Counted from the first letter of the stretch, positions 35,210 through 46,786 are shown. The stretch: 64,000 bases of DNA from Methanoregula sp. (GCF_028679125.1 NZ_JAJRCG010000002.1:186001-250000), one strand, 5' to 3'. Numbers and translations: made by a program. The notes: a model not told the origin generated them from the sequence alone.

Positions 35210-38200
35210 TTATTCCGCCTTCAACGGGATAGTAATCTGGAATTCAGTACCGGATCCCGTTTTACGTTCAATAGTCCCACCCAGTTGATCGACAAGGCTG
35301 GTGATAAGGCGCAGTCCGAGCGATTCCGTGTTCTTCCAGTCAAAATCCGGGGGCAGTCCTGTACCGTTATCCCTGACACTGAGGGTAAACGTGTCTCCGT
35401 CAGAACGACCTGTGATACGGAGGGTGCCGCTCATGTTGTCGGGGAAAGCATGTTTGAGCGAGTTGGAAATCAGCTCGTTCATGATGAGTCCCAGCGGGAT
35501 GGCGATATTGATGTCCAGCGGGATTTTCCCGATATCCGTCTCCAGCGATACTCTCCGGTGATCGATCCCGTAAAAGGAGAAGAGCTGGGTGGCGAGGAAT
35601 CGCGTATACTCGGCGAGATCGATTGAGGAGATATCCTCGGACTGGTAGAGTTTTTCGTGGACCAGCGACATTGCCCGGACCCGGTTCCTGGTCTCTGCCA
35701 TGGCCTGTTTCATCTTGGGATCGTCCATGGTGCGCATCTGGAGATTGGTCAGGCTGATGATGATCTGGAGATTGTTCTTCACCCGGTGGTGGATCTCCCG
35801 CAGGAGGAGCACTTTCTCATCCAGCGATGCCTGGATCGCAGCCTCATCCTGCTTCTGGCGGGTGATATCGTGAGCGGAGACGATGATCCGGTCCGGTGTC
35901 GTGCCGGTTCCCTTAATCATCGTGGCATGTACGGATAACGGCGTGGTGTGGCCGTCGGTTCTCCGGATCCGGATAACCTTCTCGGTCCATCCGGTCTCCA
36001 GATGTTGGGAGAACGCAGTATAGAGCGTACCGTCATCGACAAGATACCTGAAATACGGCGTCCCTATGAGCTGATCCTTTGGTATTCCGGTCAGCGTTTC
36101 ACCGGCAGTATTGATGTCAAGGATCTTCCCTTCAAAGTCAAGGATCACCATGAGGTCGGGATTTGCTTCTATTACGGATCGCGTGTAGTCGAGTGCTGCC
36201 TGCACGTCTTTCTCTGCCCGCTGGCGCTGGACAACCTCTTCCTGCAGGGCCCGGGTCCGTTCAAGGATGATACTCTCAAGGTTTTCATTGAGCCGGGCAA
36301 GTTCCGCTTCGGTCTCCTTAATCCGGGTGATGTCCCGCATGGATTCAATGGCACCGGTAATGGATCCTTTAGCGTCATAAAGTGGCGATGCTACCAGGGA
36401 CAGCACAGCACTTTTTCCTGACGGCAGGGTCACCTGCGTCTCGGCCATCACCGATGATCCCTCGTGGCGGATATTGCGATAATTCATCCGGGCTGCATCC
36501 TGATCCGGATCCTGGACGAGATTGATGAGCGTGGGGCGCCGATTCCCATATTGCCACAGACTGTACTCGAAATCACCCTTTCCCAGCATATCCTCTGCCG
36601 GAATCCCACTGATCTGTTCGAGCGCCCGGTTCCATGCCAATACGTTTCCCCGGTGATCGATGACCCACGTGGGGTCTGGCAGGAAACTGATGATATCCGA
36701 GAAGAGCTGCCGGGACTCCCGGAGAGATTCTTCCATCCGTTTGCGCTCAGTAATATCCCGGGCCACTCCGAGAACCGCGTAGATATGGCCTGCTGCATCC
36801 TTGAGCGGCACGAGGGTTGTATCAATCCACTCTTCCCGTTCGCCGAAATGGATTCTTGCTTCCTGGCGGAGAGAATCTCCCGTATCGAACACGTTTTCAA
36901 AGGCAGCATTCTGATCCCCGATTATTTCCGGCGGGAAGAATTCTCCTCTCTGCTTTCCGATAACCTGATCGTACGGAAGGCCCAGTAATTTCAGCGCCGT
37001 TGTATTGGCGTACAATATAGTTCCGTTCCTGTCGTTGATGAAGATCTGATCGGGTGATGCTTCGGCAAGCGTGCGATACCGCTCTTCGCTTTGGGTAAGT
37101 GCCTCCTTTGCCCGTTTCCGTTCCGTGATGTCCCTGGCGCTTGCCATGGCAACCCGTGTCCCTGCAAGGGAAAAAATGACCGTGCTGACCTCAACCGGAA
37201 TTATACTGCCATCTTTCCTGCGGTGCTCCGTTTCGAACGTGGCGTGTCCTTTTCCTGCCATCTCTTCTGCAATTGCCGGCATTTTTGCCCTGCCCGCATC
37301 CGAAACAATGTCCTGCGGGGCACGCTGGAGGAGTTCATCGCGGGTATACCCCAGCCGATTGCACATTACATCGTTGACCTCGATGAATTTCCCGGGCAAT
37401 CCCTGTTCTCCAAGGGCATGGAGGTACAGCGCATCGTTGATGTTGTTGAAGAACTGTCTGAACCGCTCCTCACTCTCCTGTAACGCTGCCTCCGCCTGCC
37501 TGCGGACCACAATCTGCCACCAGCCCTGCATCAGGAGCTGCAGCTGGCGGACATCCCCTTCGTTATAATCCGCTCCTTTGTTGCCCACGCCGGCAATGGC
37601 AACGATATGATCGCCTTCAAAGACCGGTATGTTCATATGCCGGACTAGGGAAACATGACCCTCCGGAGTGCCCCGCTTGAACGGGCTTTCAGCTGCATAA
37701 TCGTTGGTGACGATCGGTTTTCGCTGACGGACGGCTTCCCCCCACAGTCCGGTCTTTTCCAAGGGATACTCGATAGGTTGATTGATGATCCGGCAGGACT
37801 CGTAGGTAGTTTTTGACCAGTACTGCATGGTCATGACAGATTCATCATCATTCATGGTGGCTAAGTACCCGATGGTACTTCCGGTTAGTCGTATCGCATC
37901 CTCAACCACGGTGGATATTATCTCCTTTTCTGCCCGCTGGCCCCTCTGGGAGAGCGAGAGCAGGGACTCCATGCGTTGTTTCTCAAGAGTAAGGTCTTCC
38001 TCCGCCCGCTTACGCTCGGTGACGTCGGTGAGCAGGTTAAGGGTTGCCGGCCTCCCCTGCCAGAGGATCTGTGCAGCCGAAATGAATACCCATTTCATCC
38101 TGCCCCCGGCACCGATGACCCGGAAATCATAGGTCTCGGGGATATCCACACCTGCCATCCGCTTCCGGTAGCGGGTTGTCACAAGATCCCGGTCATCAGG

Positions 38201-39856
38201 CCAGATAAAATCAACAAACGGTTTTCCTGTCAGTTCATCAGCCGGCACTCCCAGCAGTCTGGACATACTCGGATTGGCAAAGGCAAAGTTCCCGTCCTGC
38301 GCAATGATAACCGCTTCATTTGCTTTTTCGATTAAGGTGCGGTACTTTTCCTCGCTCTCCCGCAGGGCAGCATCAGCCATTTTCCGATCATGGATATCGT
38401 AGCAGGAGCCGATATAGCCGGAAAATGTTCCATCCTTTGTAAAGAGAGGTTTCCCAAAGTCGAGCAGCCAGTGATAAGTGCCGTCATGGTACCGGAGGCG
38501 GTACTCCATCTCGAACGGGGTTCGTGCATTGAAATGATCGAGATAGATCTTCAGAGAACGATCGAGATCATCCGGGTGAACTCCCTCTGCCCACCCGTCC
38601 CCAAGCTCCTGGCCGATGGTGCGCCCGGTAAATGCGAGCCAGTTTTTATTGAAGTAATCGCATTTCCCGCTTACATCCGCCCGCCAGACCGGGTTCGGAA
38701 AATCATTGAGGATCAGGAGATAAAAATCCCGGGCGTCCCTTACTGTATCCTCAGTATGTTTGTGTTCGGTAATATCATCAAAGACCGCAACGAAATACCC
38801 CTTCTCCGGGGAGAATGCCGATATCTTCATCCATGTGTTGAGCGGCTTGAAGTATATCTCGAACGTCTCGGGAATTCCCGTTGCTGCTACCCGCCCGTAC
38901 GTATCAAAGAGTTCGGGATTCAGTGTACGGATGTCCGGTATCACTTCAAGAACGCGTTTCCCCTCGACATCGTTCAACCCGGTCAACCGTTCAAATGAGC
39001 GGTTCACGGTGAGATACATCCAGTCCACCGGCCTGCCATGGTCGTCATAGATCATACGGCAATAAGCCAGTCCCTCAAGCAGATTCTCAAAGAGCGTACG
39101 GTATTTTGCCTCACTCTCTTTTAACGCCGTTTCTGCATCCGTGCGTTCCGTGATATCGACACCGATTGCGATATACCGGGGCGACTCTCCAGGGTTCCCG
39201 GGCAGATCCCGGGTGTTCCACAGGATAGTCTTATGAGTTCCGTCGTTACGGGTAATGGTAGTCCTGAGGTTCACCAGGTAATTGCGCTGCGCAATGATCT
39301 CTGCAATCTTTCCGGTGATCTCTTTTCGGTATTTCTCCTCCGGGTAGAGGAGTTTCCAGATCGTGTTTTTCCCCATTACCGTATCAGCGGGATAACCGCT
39401 GATCGTTTCTGCCGCATGGTTCCATTCGCGGATCCTGCCATCCTTATCAAGCACCATCAGCCAGACATTGGCATTCTGGACAATGCCCTGCTGGATGTCT
39501 GCAACAGACTTCAGGTTGTCCCCTGTTGTAACAATGTTTTGTGCAAGATATGCGACAAGAACCGCGATGGCGATGAAGACGATAACCTGGATGAGCGCAC
39601 CTTCTCTGGTGACAGGATTGGCCGGATCATGCATAATGACAAGAGCAAGATACGCCAGGCCCAGCAGGATACAGGGAAGCATACCCTTTTTCCGGTAATG
39701 GTATGCGATGAGAACAATGGGGATATAATACAGGTACATGAAAACCGTTGTAATGCCCTGAGAAAGACACCCTGCGGTCAGGGCTATGACGATAACGGCA
39801 GATGAAACAATAGCAGCATTCCACCAGGCCTCGGTCACCGGTATCTTCATCGTCAT
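35210..39856 (-). CDS. Giant multi-PAS membrane histidine kinase (1548 residues)
   Basis: An N-terminal membrane module of about 105 residues (LTAGCLSQGITTVFMYLYYI, then YHYRKKG) is followed by four PAS domains (about 115-625), a GAF domain (640-790, EKEIISTVVEDAIRLTGSTIGYL), four more PAS domains (800-1345), a HisKA_2 dimerisation domain with the phospho-acceptor in [14 protein letters not shown], and a HATPase domain ending the protein. It has eight PAS copies by my reading. No receiver domain is present, so it must signal to separate regulators, perhaps the downstream REC-GAF protein. Ligands are unknown. Confidence 0.92.
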   Translation of the reverse strand: MTMKIPVTEAWWNAAIVSSAVIVIALTAGCLSQGITTVFMYLYYIPIVLIAYHYRKKGMLPCILLGLAYLALVIMHDPANPVTREGALIQVIVFIAIAVLVAYLAQNIVTTGDNLKSVADIQQGIVQNANVWLMVLDKDGRIREWNHAAETISGYPADTVMGKNTIWKLLYPEEKYRKEITGKIAEIIAQRNYLVNLRTTITRNDGTHKTILWNTRDLPGNPGESPRYIAIGVDITERTDAETALKESEAKYRTLFENLLEGLAYCRMIYDDHGRPVDWMYLTVNRSFERLTGLNDVEGKRVLEVIPDIRTLNPELFDTYGRVAATGIPETFEIYFKPLNTWMKISAFSPEKGYFVAVFDDITEHKHTEDTVRDARDFYLLILNDFPNPVWRADVSGKCDYFNKNWLAFTGRTIGQELGDGWAEGVHPDDLDRSLKIYLDHFNARTPFEMEYRLRYHDGTYHWLLDFGKPLFTKDGTFSGYIGSCYDIHDRKMADAALRESEEKYRTLIEKANEAVIIAQDGNFAFANPSMSRLLGVPADELTGKPFVDFIWPDDRDLVTTRYRKRMAGVDIPETYDFRVIGAGGRMKWVFISAAQILWQGRPATLNLLTDVTERKRAEEDLTLEKQRMESLLSLSQRGQRAEKEIISTVVEDAIRLTGSTIGYLATMNDDESVMTMQYWSKTTYESCRIINQPIEYPLEKTGLWGEAVRQRKPIVTNDYAAESPFKRGTPEGHVSLVRHMNIPVFEGDHIVAIAGVGNKGADYNEGDVRQLQLLMQGWWQIVVRRQAEAALQESEERFRQFFNNINDALYLHALGEQGLPGKFIEVNDVMCNRLGYTRDELLQRAPQDIVSDAGRAKMPAIAEEMAGKGHATFETEHRRKDGSIIPVEVSTVIFSLAGTRVAMASARDITERKRAKEALTQSEERYRTLAEASPDQIFINDRNGTILYANTTALKLLGLPYDQVIGKQRGEFFPPEIIGDQNAAFENVFDTGDSLRQEARIHFGEREEWIDTTLVPLKDAAGHIYAVLGVARDITERKRMEESLRESRQLFSDIISFLPDPTWVIDHRGNVLAWNRALEQISGIPAEDMLGKGDFEYSLWQYGNRRPTLINLVQDPDQDAARMNYRNIRHEGSSVMAETQVTLPSGKSAVLSLVASPLYDAKGSITGAIESMRDITRIKETEAELARLNENLESIILERTRALQEEVVQRQRAEKDVQAALDYTRSVIEANPDLMVILDFEGKILDINTAGETLTGIPKDQLIGTPYFRYLVDDGTLYTAFSQHLETGWTEKVIRIRRTDGHTTPLSVHATMIKGTGTTPDRIIVSAHDITRQKQDEAAIQASLDEKVLLLREIHHRVKNNLQIIISLTNLQMRTMDDPKMKQAMAETRNRVRAMSLVHEKLYQSEDISSIDLAEYTRFLATQLFSFYGIDHRRVSLETDIGKIPLDINIAIPLGLIMNELISNSLKHAFPDNMSGTLRITGRSDGDTFTLSVRDNGTGLPPDFDWKNTESLGLRLITSLVDQLGGTIERKTGSGTEFQITIPLKAE

Positions 39857-39903
39857 TCCCCTGTCACCGATCCATCGGGATCATCTCCGGGAGGGCCACC
39901 GGC

Positions 39904-42660
39904 TCATTGTTTCTCATGCAACACCAGGATAAACGTTGTCCCGGCCGTCCGGTCGAGTTCGATCGTCCCGTCCATCTGGTCGGTGAGGGTATTGACCAGC
40001 TGGAGCCCCAGTGAATGGGTGTTTTTCCAGTCCAGACTATCAGGAATCCCGATTCCATCGTCATGGAAATTGACGGTCAGGATGTGCTCCTCCTTTTTGA
40101 TGCTGATAGAGACTTCCCCTTCCCGCCCACCGGGGAATGCATACTTGAGTGAATTCGAGATCAGTTCGTTGATGATCAGGCCGAGCGGGATAGCGGTATT
40201 GATGTCCACATCCACATCGTGCATATCCAGCCTGAACCGGATGCCCCGGCCCTTTGCACCGTAAAACTGGAAGAGGCCGGTCCCGAGGAACGTGATATAT
40301 TCGTTGAGATCGATATGGGCGAGATCTTCTGACCGGTACAGTTTTTCGTGGACAAGGGCCATTGCCCTGACCCGGTTCTGGCTCTCCCGGAGCGCGGCGA
40401 GCGTGGGTTCATCCCTGATATACCGGGACTGGAGATTGAGGAGACTTGCAATGATCTGGAGGTTGTTTTTCACCCGGTGGTGGATCTCCTTGAGGAGCAG
40501 GGTCTTCTCATCAAGCGATGAACGGAGTTTGTCTTCAACCGTGAGCCTCTGGGCGTTCTCTTCCTCGAGCGCTTGGTTTGCCTTTGAAAGCGCTTCGGTC
40601 CGGTCAGCGATCCGTTGTTCGAGAACGGCGTTCAGCGATCGGATCTCCGATTCCATCAGACGGCGGTTGGTAATATCGAGGTTTACTCCCGTCAGCCGGA
40701 CGGGAACTCCCTGGCTATCGAACTCAACGATCTTTCCCCGGCCAAGTACCCACATCCAGCCCCCCTCTTTTGTCCTCATCCTGAACTCGATCTCGCAGAG
40801 TGGACGTTTTCTCTTGATCTGTTCATCAAGATCCGCAAGGATATGACTCCGTTCATCCGGGTGCATGAGCGCAGCCCACCTTTCAAAAGTGGCAGGAAAT
40901 TCACCGGGAGTGTACCCGAGCATGGTATAAAACCGGTCGCTGAACACCGCTTTTCCCGTAGGAAGATACCATTCCCAGAAGGCTGCACCGGCACCTTCAA
41001 GAGCCAGCCGGAGCCGTTCCTCGCTCTCCTGCAGGGCAGCCTCAGCCTCTTTCCTCTGCTGGATTGGGCGGGTTGTCACCACGATCCCGTTGATCCCGGG
41101 CTCATCGAGCAGGTTGGCCGCCAGGGCATCGACCCAGATGTAATCGCCATCAGCCTTCCGGATCCGGAATTCCGTTGGTATCCCTGGATTGGTCTTGTCA
41201 AAGACCTCCCTCAAATCATGGTTCACATGTTCGAGATCATCAGGATGGATATCATCCATGGGATTCCGGCCAATCAGATAGCCCGCCGGATAGCCGAGTA
41301 TCCTCTCTGCTGACGGGGACTCATAGACAATCCGGCCATCCTTATCGAGGATCCGTATGATATCCGATGAGTTCTGGATGAGGGCCCGGAACCGTATCTC
41401 GCTCTCGCGGAGTGCTTCATCAGCCCGTTTGCGGTCGGTAATATCAGTCAGCACATTCAGGGATGCAGGAGCACCATCAAATTCAATTCCGCACCCCCGG
41501 ATCATGACCGTAAGTCGCCCACCGGATTTTGTCAGGATCTCAATCTCGTACGGTGCGACCGGTTCGCCAAGCGAACGTTTCCTGATGGCAGATGATACCG
41601 GGTCCTGGTATTCCGTCGCAATGAACCTGCTTATAGGCTGGTTAAGAATCTCGTGCAGGGTATATCCGGTGATGTTCTGGGCAACCTGGTTCACGTAAAG
41701 GATAATGCCGCCACGATGAACGAGGATGAGATCGGGAACGCTCTCCAGCAGCGTACGGAATTTTATTTCATTCTCCTGAAGCGCCAACTCGGCATTTTTC
41801 CTGTCGGTGATATCCCGGATCACTTCGATGGCACCGGAAAGGTTCCCGGCAGCATCAACGAGGGGTGATGCCGTCCCCCAGAGGTGGGCACCCCGGCCCC
41901 CGTTCAGCATCGGACTGAATACCTCGGCTATAATTTTCTGGCCATCCCTGTTCACGTACACATAGTCTTCCCTGACATCCTGATCGTCTTTAAAGATGAG
42001 ATCGACAAGGATCGGCCTCTGTATCCCGTAAAACGGGAGGCTGTACTCATGATCACCTTTTCCCAGCATATCGGCAGCGGCGACACCGGTCAGCCCTTCC
42101 ATCGCGTTGTTCCACGCGATCACCGTCCCGTTCTTATCAATGGCAAGTACCGGGTCCGGCAGGAATGCAAGAATGTCGGCAAGACGTTTTTGGGAGTCCC
42201 GCACCGCTGTTTCAGCCCGCATCCTCTCCTGGAGATTCTCCCAGAAACGGAGTGCCTTGCGGGAGATATTCGGCAGATCCTCAAACACGGTCGCAGACTT
42301 GACAATGTAATCAACGGCCCCGGACTTCATGATCTCAACAGCGAGGCGTTCATCACCGTACCCGGTCATGACAATCAGGGGAATCGTCACTGCATCGTTC
42401 ACGCGGGAAAGGATGTCGATACCTTTGCCATCCGGAAGATTCCAGTCGGAGATGATAAGGTCCGGAGGATCGTGCCCGGTGATCTCCCGTGCCTGCGCTA
42501 TCGATCCCGCGATCGAGATCCGGAACTTTTCCCGATCGTCCCTGAATGCCCGGAGAATGAGATCCCGGTGATCCTGATCATCCTCAATGATCAGGATATG
42601 AATGGGTGTTGCCCGTGTTCCGGATGGTTCTGGAGATGCCGTACCCGCATGCCCCCAAAA
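39904..42660 (-). CDS. REC-PAS4 histidine kinase with no ordinary start codon
   Basis: The open frame runs 918 codons from just after the amber stop of the upstream regulator. Before the track start (GTG 42402) it encodes the front of a receiver domain ([15 protein letters not shown], phospho-acceptor Asp in [13 protein letters not shown]), so GTG 42402 would cut that domain in half. Four PAS domains follow, then HisKA_2 ([14 protein letters not shown]) and HATPase. No in-frame ATG, GTG or TTG exists between 42660 and 42403. Options are a rare ATT or CTG start, readthrough of the TAG, or an indel near 42600-42650, where an out-of-frame ATG (42650) occurs. The kinase half is intact. Confidence 0.8.
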   Translation of the reverse strand, partial: FWGHAGTASPEPSGTRATPIHILIIEDDQDHRDLILRAFRDDREKFRISIAGSIAQAREITGHDPPDLIISDWNLPDGKGIDILSRVNDAVTIPLIVMTGYGDERLAVEIMKSGAVDYIVKSATVFEDLPNISRKALRFWENLQERMRAETAVRDSQKRLADILAFLPDPVLAIDKNGTVIAWNNAMEGLTGVAAADMLGKGDHEYSLPFYGIQRPILVDLIFKDDQDVREDYVYVNRDGQKIIAEVFSPMLNGGRGAHLWGTASPLVDAAGNLSGAIEVIRDITDRKNAELALQENEIKFRTLLESVPDLILVHRGGIILYVNQVAQNITGYTLHEILNQPISRFIATEYQDPVSSAIRKRSLGEPVAPYEIEILTKSGGRLTVMIRGCGIEFDGAPASLNVLTDITDRKRADEALRESEIRFRALIQNSSDIIRILDKDGRIVYESPSAERILGYPAGYLIGRNPMDDIHPDDLEHVNHDLREVFDKTNPGIPTEFRIRKADGDYIWVDALAANLLDEPGINGIVVTTRPIQQRKEAEAALQESEERLRLALEGAGAAFWEWYLPTGKAVFSDRFYTMLGYTPGEFPATFERWAALMHPDERSHILADLDEQIKRKRPLCEIEFRMRTKEGGWMWVLGRGKIVEFDSQGVPVRLTGVNLDITNRRLMESEIRSLNAVLEQRIADRTEALSKANQALEEENAQRLTVEDKLRSSLDEKTLLLKEIHHRVKNNLQIIASLLNLQSRYIRDEPTLAALRESQNRVRAMALVHEKLYRSEDLAHIDLNEYITFLGTGLFQFYGAKGRGIRFRLDMHDVDVDINTAIPLGLIINELISNSLKYAFPGGREGEVSISIKKEEHILTVNFHDDGIGIPDSLDWKNTHSLGLQLVNTLTDQMDGTIELDRTAGTTFILVLHEKQ

Positions 42661-43116
42661 CTAATCCTTTATCGGTTTTGCATTCCAGCCCAGCCAGTAG
42701 AACCCGAGATCCTTCATCAACCGGGTGAATGTCTTGAAATCCAGAGGTTTTACAACGTAACTGTTTGCATGATAATCATAAGACTGGGCAATGTCGCTTT
42801 CAGCATCGGAACTGGTGAGGATGACTACCGGGATCCGGAGGAGATCCGGGGCAGTCTTGATGGTTTTTAAGACTTCAAGCCCGTCAACACGGGGGAGCCG
42901 GAGATCCAGGAGCACGAGGTTCGGAGGGGGATTTTTCCCTGTATCCGCATATGCTCCCCGGTTGAAAAGATAGTCAAGGGCCTTCTCACCATCAGATACA
43001 TGGTGGATCGTGTTCGCCACCTGCTGGTCCCGCATACCACGGATGACCAGTTCGGCATGATCTTCATTGTCCTCAACGAGCAGGATATGGAGAGGCTCCC
43101 CGGTCAGTTCAGCCAT
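42661..43116 (-). CDS. Rcp1-like single-domain response regulator
   Basis: The 151-residue receiver protein (PLHILLVEDNEDHAELV, Asp in LVLLDLRLPRVDG, TSSDAE, KPLDFKTF) resembles cyanobacterial Rcp1 regulators, which serve PAS/GAF kinases. There is no output domain. It ends KPIKD-TAG, and the following kinase is in the same reading frame directly after this TAG. It lies 17 bases after the REC-kinase gene at 43134 and is probably on the same transcript. Confidence 0.9.
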   Translation of the reverse strand: MAELTGEPLHILLVEDNEDHAELVIRGMRDQQVANTIHHVSDGEKALDYLFNRGAYADTGKNPPPNLVLLDLRLPRVDGLEVLKTIKTAPDLLRIPVVILTSSDAESDIAQSYDYHANSYVVKPLDFKTFTRLMKDLGFYWLGWNAKPIKD

Positions 43117-43133
43117 AGAAGTCTCTCTTATAT

Positions 43134-44402
43134 TTAACGGGTATTATTGTTATCGGTTCCCGTGACCCCGACAACCGGCAGGGTGAACCGGAACGTGGTG
43201 CCGTTCCCGATCCCATCGGATTCCGCCCAGATCTTCCCGCCATGCACTTCAATGATACGCCGGACAATGGCCAGGCCGACCCCGGTGCCTGGCGTGCTGG
43301 CATCCAGTTTCTCAAAGAGGTTGAAGATCCGCTCGAGATACTGCGGTTCGATCCCCATGCCATTGTCCTGCACGAAGAAGACCGGGTCTCCCCCCTGCAT
43401 ATTCACCCCGATCCGGATGACCGGATCGGGCTGGTCGCCCCGGAACCTGATAGCATTCTCCATCAGGTTGAGGAGGACTTCCCTCATGCGGGTATGATCA
43501 ACGTTCACGACCGGAAGATCCGGTGCAATCTCCACACGAATGCTTTGATCGTCAAGAGGCCTGGCAAGATAATCCATTACCTCGTGAGCAATAATCCCAA
43601 ACCCGATGCGTTCCGGTTTGCCCACATTCTGTCCGGCACGGGAGAGTTTCAGCAGGTCGGACAGGAGTTCATCGAGTCTGTCCACTGCGGTGGATATGCG
43701 ATGCGCATGGTTAAGGAGTCCGGCAGTGTCACTGCTCCCTTGAGAGATCTCATCCTCGATCATACCGGAAAAACCCTGGATGGTAACAAGCGGGCTCCGG
43801 AGTTCATGGGACACCGTGTAGGTGAACCGGGCAAGTTCAGCGTTCTTCTGTTCAAGTTCCCGGATCACGGTCTCCCGCTGTTTCTCTGCGGTTTTCCGCT
43901 CGGCAATTTCCGCTTCGAGTTGCAGTACTTTTTTCTCGAGTTTGCGGAACAATACCTCGTTATACTGGCGCAGTACTTCCATCTCGTCCCCGAGCGGATG
44001 TATCGGGAAGATCGGTTTGTCACGTGCACGGGATGATGCCTCAAGAACGTTACGCACCTCTTTAATAAGGATCTCCGGCTTCTGCGGTTTGATGATGAAC
44101 CGCTCTGCCCCGAGACTGTAGGCAAACTGCTCATCTTTGACATCGATGTAGGTTGCGGTATAAAAGATGAACGGGATCTGTTTCAGATGCTCATCTGCTT
44201 TCCACTGACGGCAGAGTTCAAACCCGTCCATTACCGGCATCAAGATGTCGGTGATGAGAAGGTCCGGAGGTGTTTTTCCCGCAACTGCGAGGGCGTCAGC
44301 CCCGTTGACTGCAGATATCACGTCATACCCGTTTCCTTTCAGGATCGATTCCAGGAGGTAGAGGTTGGGCGGGTGATCATCCACGATGAGGATCCGGGTC
44401 AT
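43134..44402 (-). CDS. REC-domain histidine kinase (hybrid type)
   Basis: The 422-residue protein has an N-terminal receiver (ILIVDDHPPNLYLLE, Asp in LLITDILMPVMDG, lysine in IIKPQKP), a linker coiled coil (LEKKVLQLEAEIAERKT), a HisKA domain with TYTVSHELRSPLVTIQGF, and HATPase motifs MENAIRF, DNGMGIE and GVGLAIVR. It can both receive and donate phosphate. Its receiver is closely similar to that of the gene at 46787, showing duplication. It overlaps the small regulator at 44399 by four bases (ATGA). Confidence 0.92.
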   Translation of the reverse strand: MTRILIVDDHPPNLYLLESILKGNGYDVISAVNGADALAVAGKTPPDLLITDILMPVMDGFELCRQWKADEHLKQIPFIFYTATYIDVKDEQFAYSLGAERFIIKPQKPEILIKEVRNVLEASSRARDKPIFPIHPLGDEMEVLRQYNEVLFRKLEKKVLQLEAEIAERKTAEKQRETVIRELEQKNAELARFTYTVSHELRSPLVTIQGFSGMIEDEISQGSSDTAGLLNHAHRISTAVDRLDELLSDLLKLSRAGQNVGKPERIGFGIIAHEVMDYLARPLDDQSIRVEIAPDLPVVNVDHTRMREVLLNLMENAIRFRGDQPDPVIRIGVNMQGGDPVFFVQDNGMGIEPQYLERIFNLFEKLDASTPGTGVGLAIVRRIIEVHGGKIWAESDGIGNGTTFRFTLPVVGVTGTDNNNTR

Positions 44403-44791
44403 CCATCAGCACCCCGTGGACTATCCGCAGGAATGAACTGACTGATCTCTTCCGTAAACGTTTTAGGGTTGATGGGCTTCTCGATATACCCGTTGCACCC
44501 GGCGGCAAGTGCCTTCTCCCGGTCACCGGCCATCGCGTAGGAAGTGAGGGCGACAATGGGTATTGATCGCACCTTTGCGATCTTCCTCAACTCCTGTGCG
44601 GTCGTGTACCCGTCCATGACCGGGAGCTGGATATCGAGAAGGATAAGGTCGGGCATCTCCCGCGCTGCCAGATCAATTCCTTCCCTGCCGTCATGCGCCC
44701 GGACCGTTGAATATCCTTTTGCACTCATGATATAATTGACCAGGTAGAAGTTCTGGTCATTGTCCTCGATATAAAGCACTTTTATTGTCAT
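44399..44791 (-). CDS. Single-domain response regulator (CheY/DivK-like)
   Basis: The 130-residue protein is a receiver domain only: [17 protein letters not shown], phospho-acceptor in [21 protein letters not shown] and the lysine in [11 protein letters not shown]. It overlaps both neighbours by four bases, the kinase upstream (44788) and the hybrid kinase downstream (43134), so the three are co-translated and probably form one phosphorelay. Confidence 0.92.
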   Translation of the reverse strand: MTIKVLYIEDNDQNFYLVNYIMSAKGYSTVRAHDGREGIDLAAREMPDLILLDIQLPVMDGYTTAQELRKIAKVRSIPIVALTSYAMAGDREKALAAGCNGYIEKPINPKTFTEEISQFIPADSPRGADG

Positions 44792-46704
44792 GATGTCTTC
44801 TTCTCCTCCGTTAAGGTGAACCAGAACGTGCTGCCCCGGCCCGGCTCGCTCTCCACGCCAACAGTCCCGCCCATAAGGGTGACGAGCTTCTTGGAGATGG
44901 AGAGACCAAGGCCGGTACCTTCATACTGCCGGGTCAAGCCGGACTGTATCTGCGTGAACGGCCGGAACAGGTTGTCCAGATCTTCCTTTCGCAACCCGAT
45001 ACCGGTGTCCGTGACGCTGATCCGGATTTCACCCCCGGAAACAACGCATGCGATCCTGATCTTCCCTTCATTGGTGAATTTGATGGCATTGCTCAGAAGA
45101 TTGAGGAGGACCTGCTCCACTCTGCGGCTGTCCGCCCGGACCGACCCGACATCCGGTGCGATCTCCAGTTCCAGCGCGAGATGTTTTGCCTCGGCCATCG
45201 GTCGGACTGATCGCGAAACCTTCTCGATCACCGGTCGGAGTTCAAACGTTTCGCTGGCGATCTTCAGTTGCCCGGCCTCGATCTTGGAGATGTCCAGGAC
45301 ATCGTTGATGAGGGCAAGAAGGTGTTCGGAACTGTCGGATACCATGCCCAGCTGCTTCTTCTGTTCCTCGTTTAATGGCCCGGCCATCTCCTGAAGCAGG
45401 ATGCCCGAGAACCCGATGATCGAGTTGAGTGGCGTGCGAAGCTCATGCGACATGGTAGCAAGGAATGCGGATTTGAGCCGGTCTGCCGATTCGGCAGCTT
45501 CTTTTGCCTGGGCGAGTTCACGGGTGCGCTCGGCGACGATCTCCTCCAGGTGGTCCCGGTAGGCTTCCAGTTCGACCATGGCCTGTTTCCGGCCCTGCTC
45601 TTCCGTGTGGATCTTTTCAACCATCGCCTTGAACGAACAGGCAAGGCTCCCGATCTCCCCGGCGCCCCGGGTCTCTATCGCCTGGTCCAGATCGCCGGTC
45701 TCGGCAATCTTCCGGCTCACGTCCGTCAGGTTTGAGAGCGGGCGGATGACGGTGTAGTTGAGGGCGATCAGGGTAATTATGCTGAGCAGTACGAGGGCCA
45801 GGATGACGAAGAGAAGGATCCGCAGGATAGAGTTGTTGATCTCCTTTTCGATGGTACTGAACGGGACAAAGGTTCCGATCTTCCACCCCAGCTCAGGCGA
45901 GGTATAATACATCAGGTAGGTCCCGTTGAGGACCAGTACACCCTCTTTCGTGGTGAGAAACGCAGGCGCCTGGTCCCCGAGGATAATGCTGATATCTTTG
46001 AAGTGAAGGGAAGAATTACGGCATGCAAGAATCGTGCCCTTCTGGTCGACAAGGATCATCTCCCCGCCATCCACGCTGCCAACCGAGGTGATATAACCGG
46101 TCAGATTGACAAGGGTAATATCCGCACCAACTACCCCGATCATGGTGCCGTTCCGGTCAAGGACTGGGGTTACAATCCCGATGTTCACATCGTCTGTAGT
46201 GACTGCCTGGTAGGGATCGGTAACGGAGACCTGTCCGGGGTGTTCCTTTGCCAGGATATACCAGGGGCGGTCGCGGGGGTCATACTGCGTTGGGCGAGCC
46301 CGGGGATATGACCTGACAGATGCCCCGTTCTCCCGGCCCATATAGACCGAGCTGACATAGGGATGCGTGGTCTGATAATCCCGGAAGGTATCGATGATCT
46401 CCTGTTCCTGGGGCGTGTAAGCATACCGGAAAGTCTCCTGGGATGCGTTCAGGAAACTGGTAAACCGGGAATCGTCCCGTGTCTGGACATTATCGTTCAG
46501 TGACAGGGCAAGGACATCGTATTTTGCTTCCCCGATAAAATTGGAGAGGGCAAAATCAATATGTCTGAGCTGGGTGATGGAATCTCCGGAAATGGATTCA
46601 AGGTTCTGTTTCTGGAGGGTTGAAGGGAGAACTCCGCCAATCAGCACCAGTACCAGTACCGCAATGCACGAGTACAGGATCATGACCCGGGACTGGAGTT
46701 TCAT
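44788..46704 (-). CDS. Membrane Cache-HAMP histidine kinase
   Basis: The 638-residue protein has a membrane helix ([18 protein letters not shown]), an extracellular double-Cache domain (about 35-280, with [17 protein letters not shown]), a second helix ([21 protein letters not shown]), a HAMP domain, a coiled coil, HisKA with [21 protein letters not shown] and HATPase motifs [16 protein letters not shown] and GTGLGLSIS. It is a standard transmembrane sensor kinase for an extracellular small molecule such as an amino or organic acid. It overlaps the next regulator gene by four bases. Confidence 0.93.
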   Translation of the reverse strand: MKLQSRVMILYSCIAVLVLVLIGGVLPSTLQKQNLESISGDSITQLRHIDFALSNFIGEAKYDVLALSLNDNVQTRDDSRFTSFLNASQETFRYAYTPQEQEIIDTFRDYQTTHPYVSSVYMGRENGASVRSYPRARPTQYDPRDRPWYILAKEHPGQVSVTDPYQAVTTDDVNIGIVTPVLDRNGTMIGVVGADITLVNLTGYITSVGSVDGGEMILVDQKGTILACRNSSLHFKDISIILGDQAPAFLTTKEGVLVLNGTYLMYYTSPELGWKIGTFVPFSTIEKEINNSILRILLFVILALVLLSIITLIALNYTVIRPLSNLTDVSRKIAETGDLDQAIETRGAGEIGSLACSFKAMVEKIHTEEQGRKQAMVELEAYRDHLEEIVAERTRELAQAKEAAESADRLKSAFLATMSHELRTPLNSIIGFSGILLQEMAGPLNEEQKKQLGMVSDSSEHLLALINDVLDISKIEAGQLKIASETFELRPVIEKVSRSVRPMAEAKHLALELEIAPDVGSVRADSRRVEQVLLNLLSNAIKFTNEGKIRIACVVSGGEIRISVTDTGIGLRKEDLDNLFRPFTQIQSGLTRQYEGTGLGLSISKKLVTLMGGTVGVESEPGRGSTFWFTLTEEKKTS

Positions 46705-46786
46705 AAGTATTGCTGAATTCTTTTAAACCGATATAAGTGTATCTGCCCTCTGGCCGCGGGAATTATCCGGAAGGATCGCTCTTCTT

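Noticed and set aside
42661-42663. TAG read as pyrrolysine
   Set aside because: Ordinary genes here end in TAG (for example at 3840), no pyl genes were seen in the window, and the preceding regulator has the normal length for its family. Readthrough is kept only as one option.
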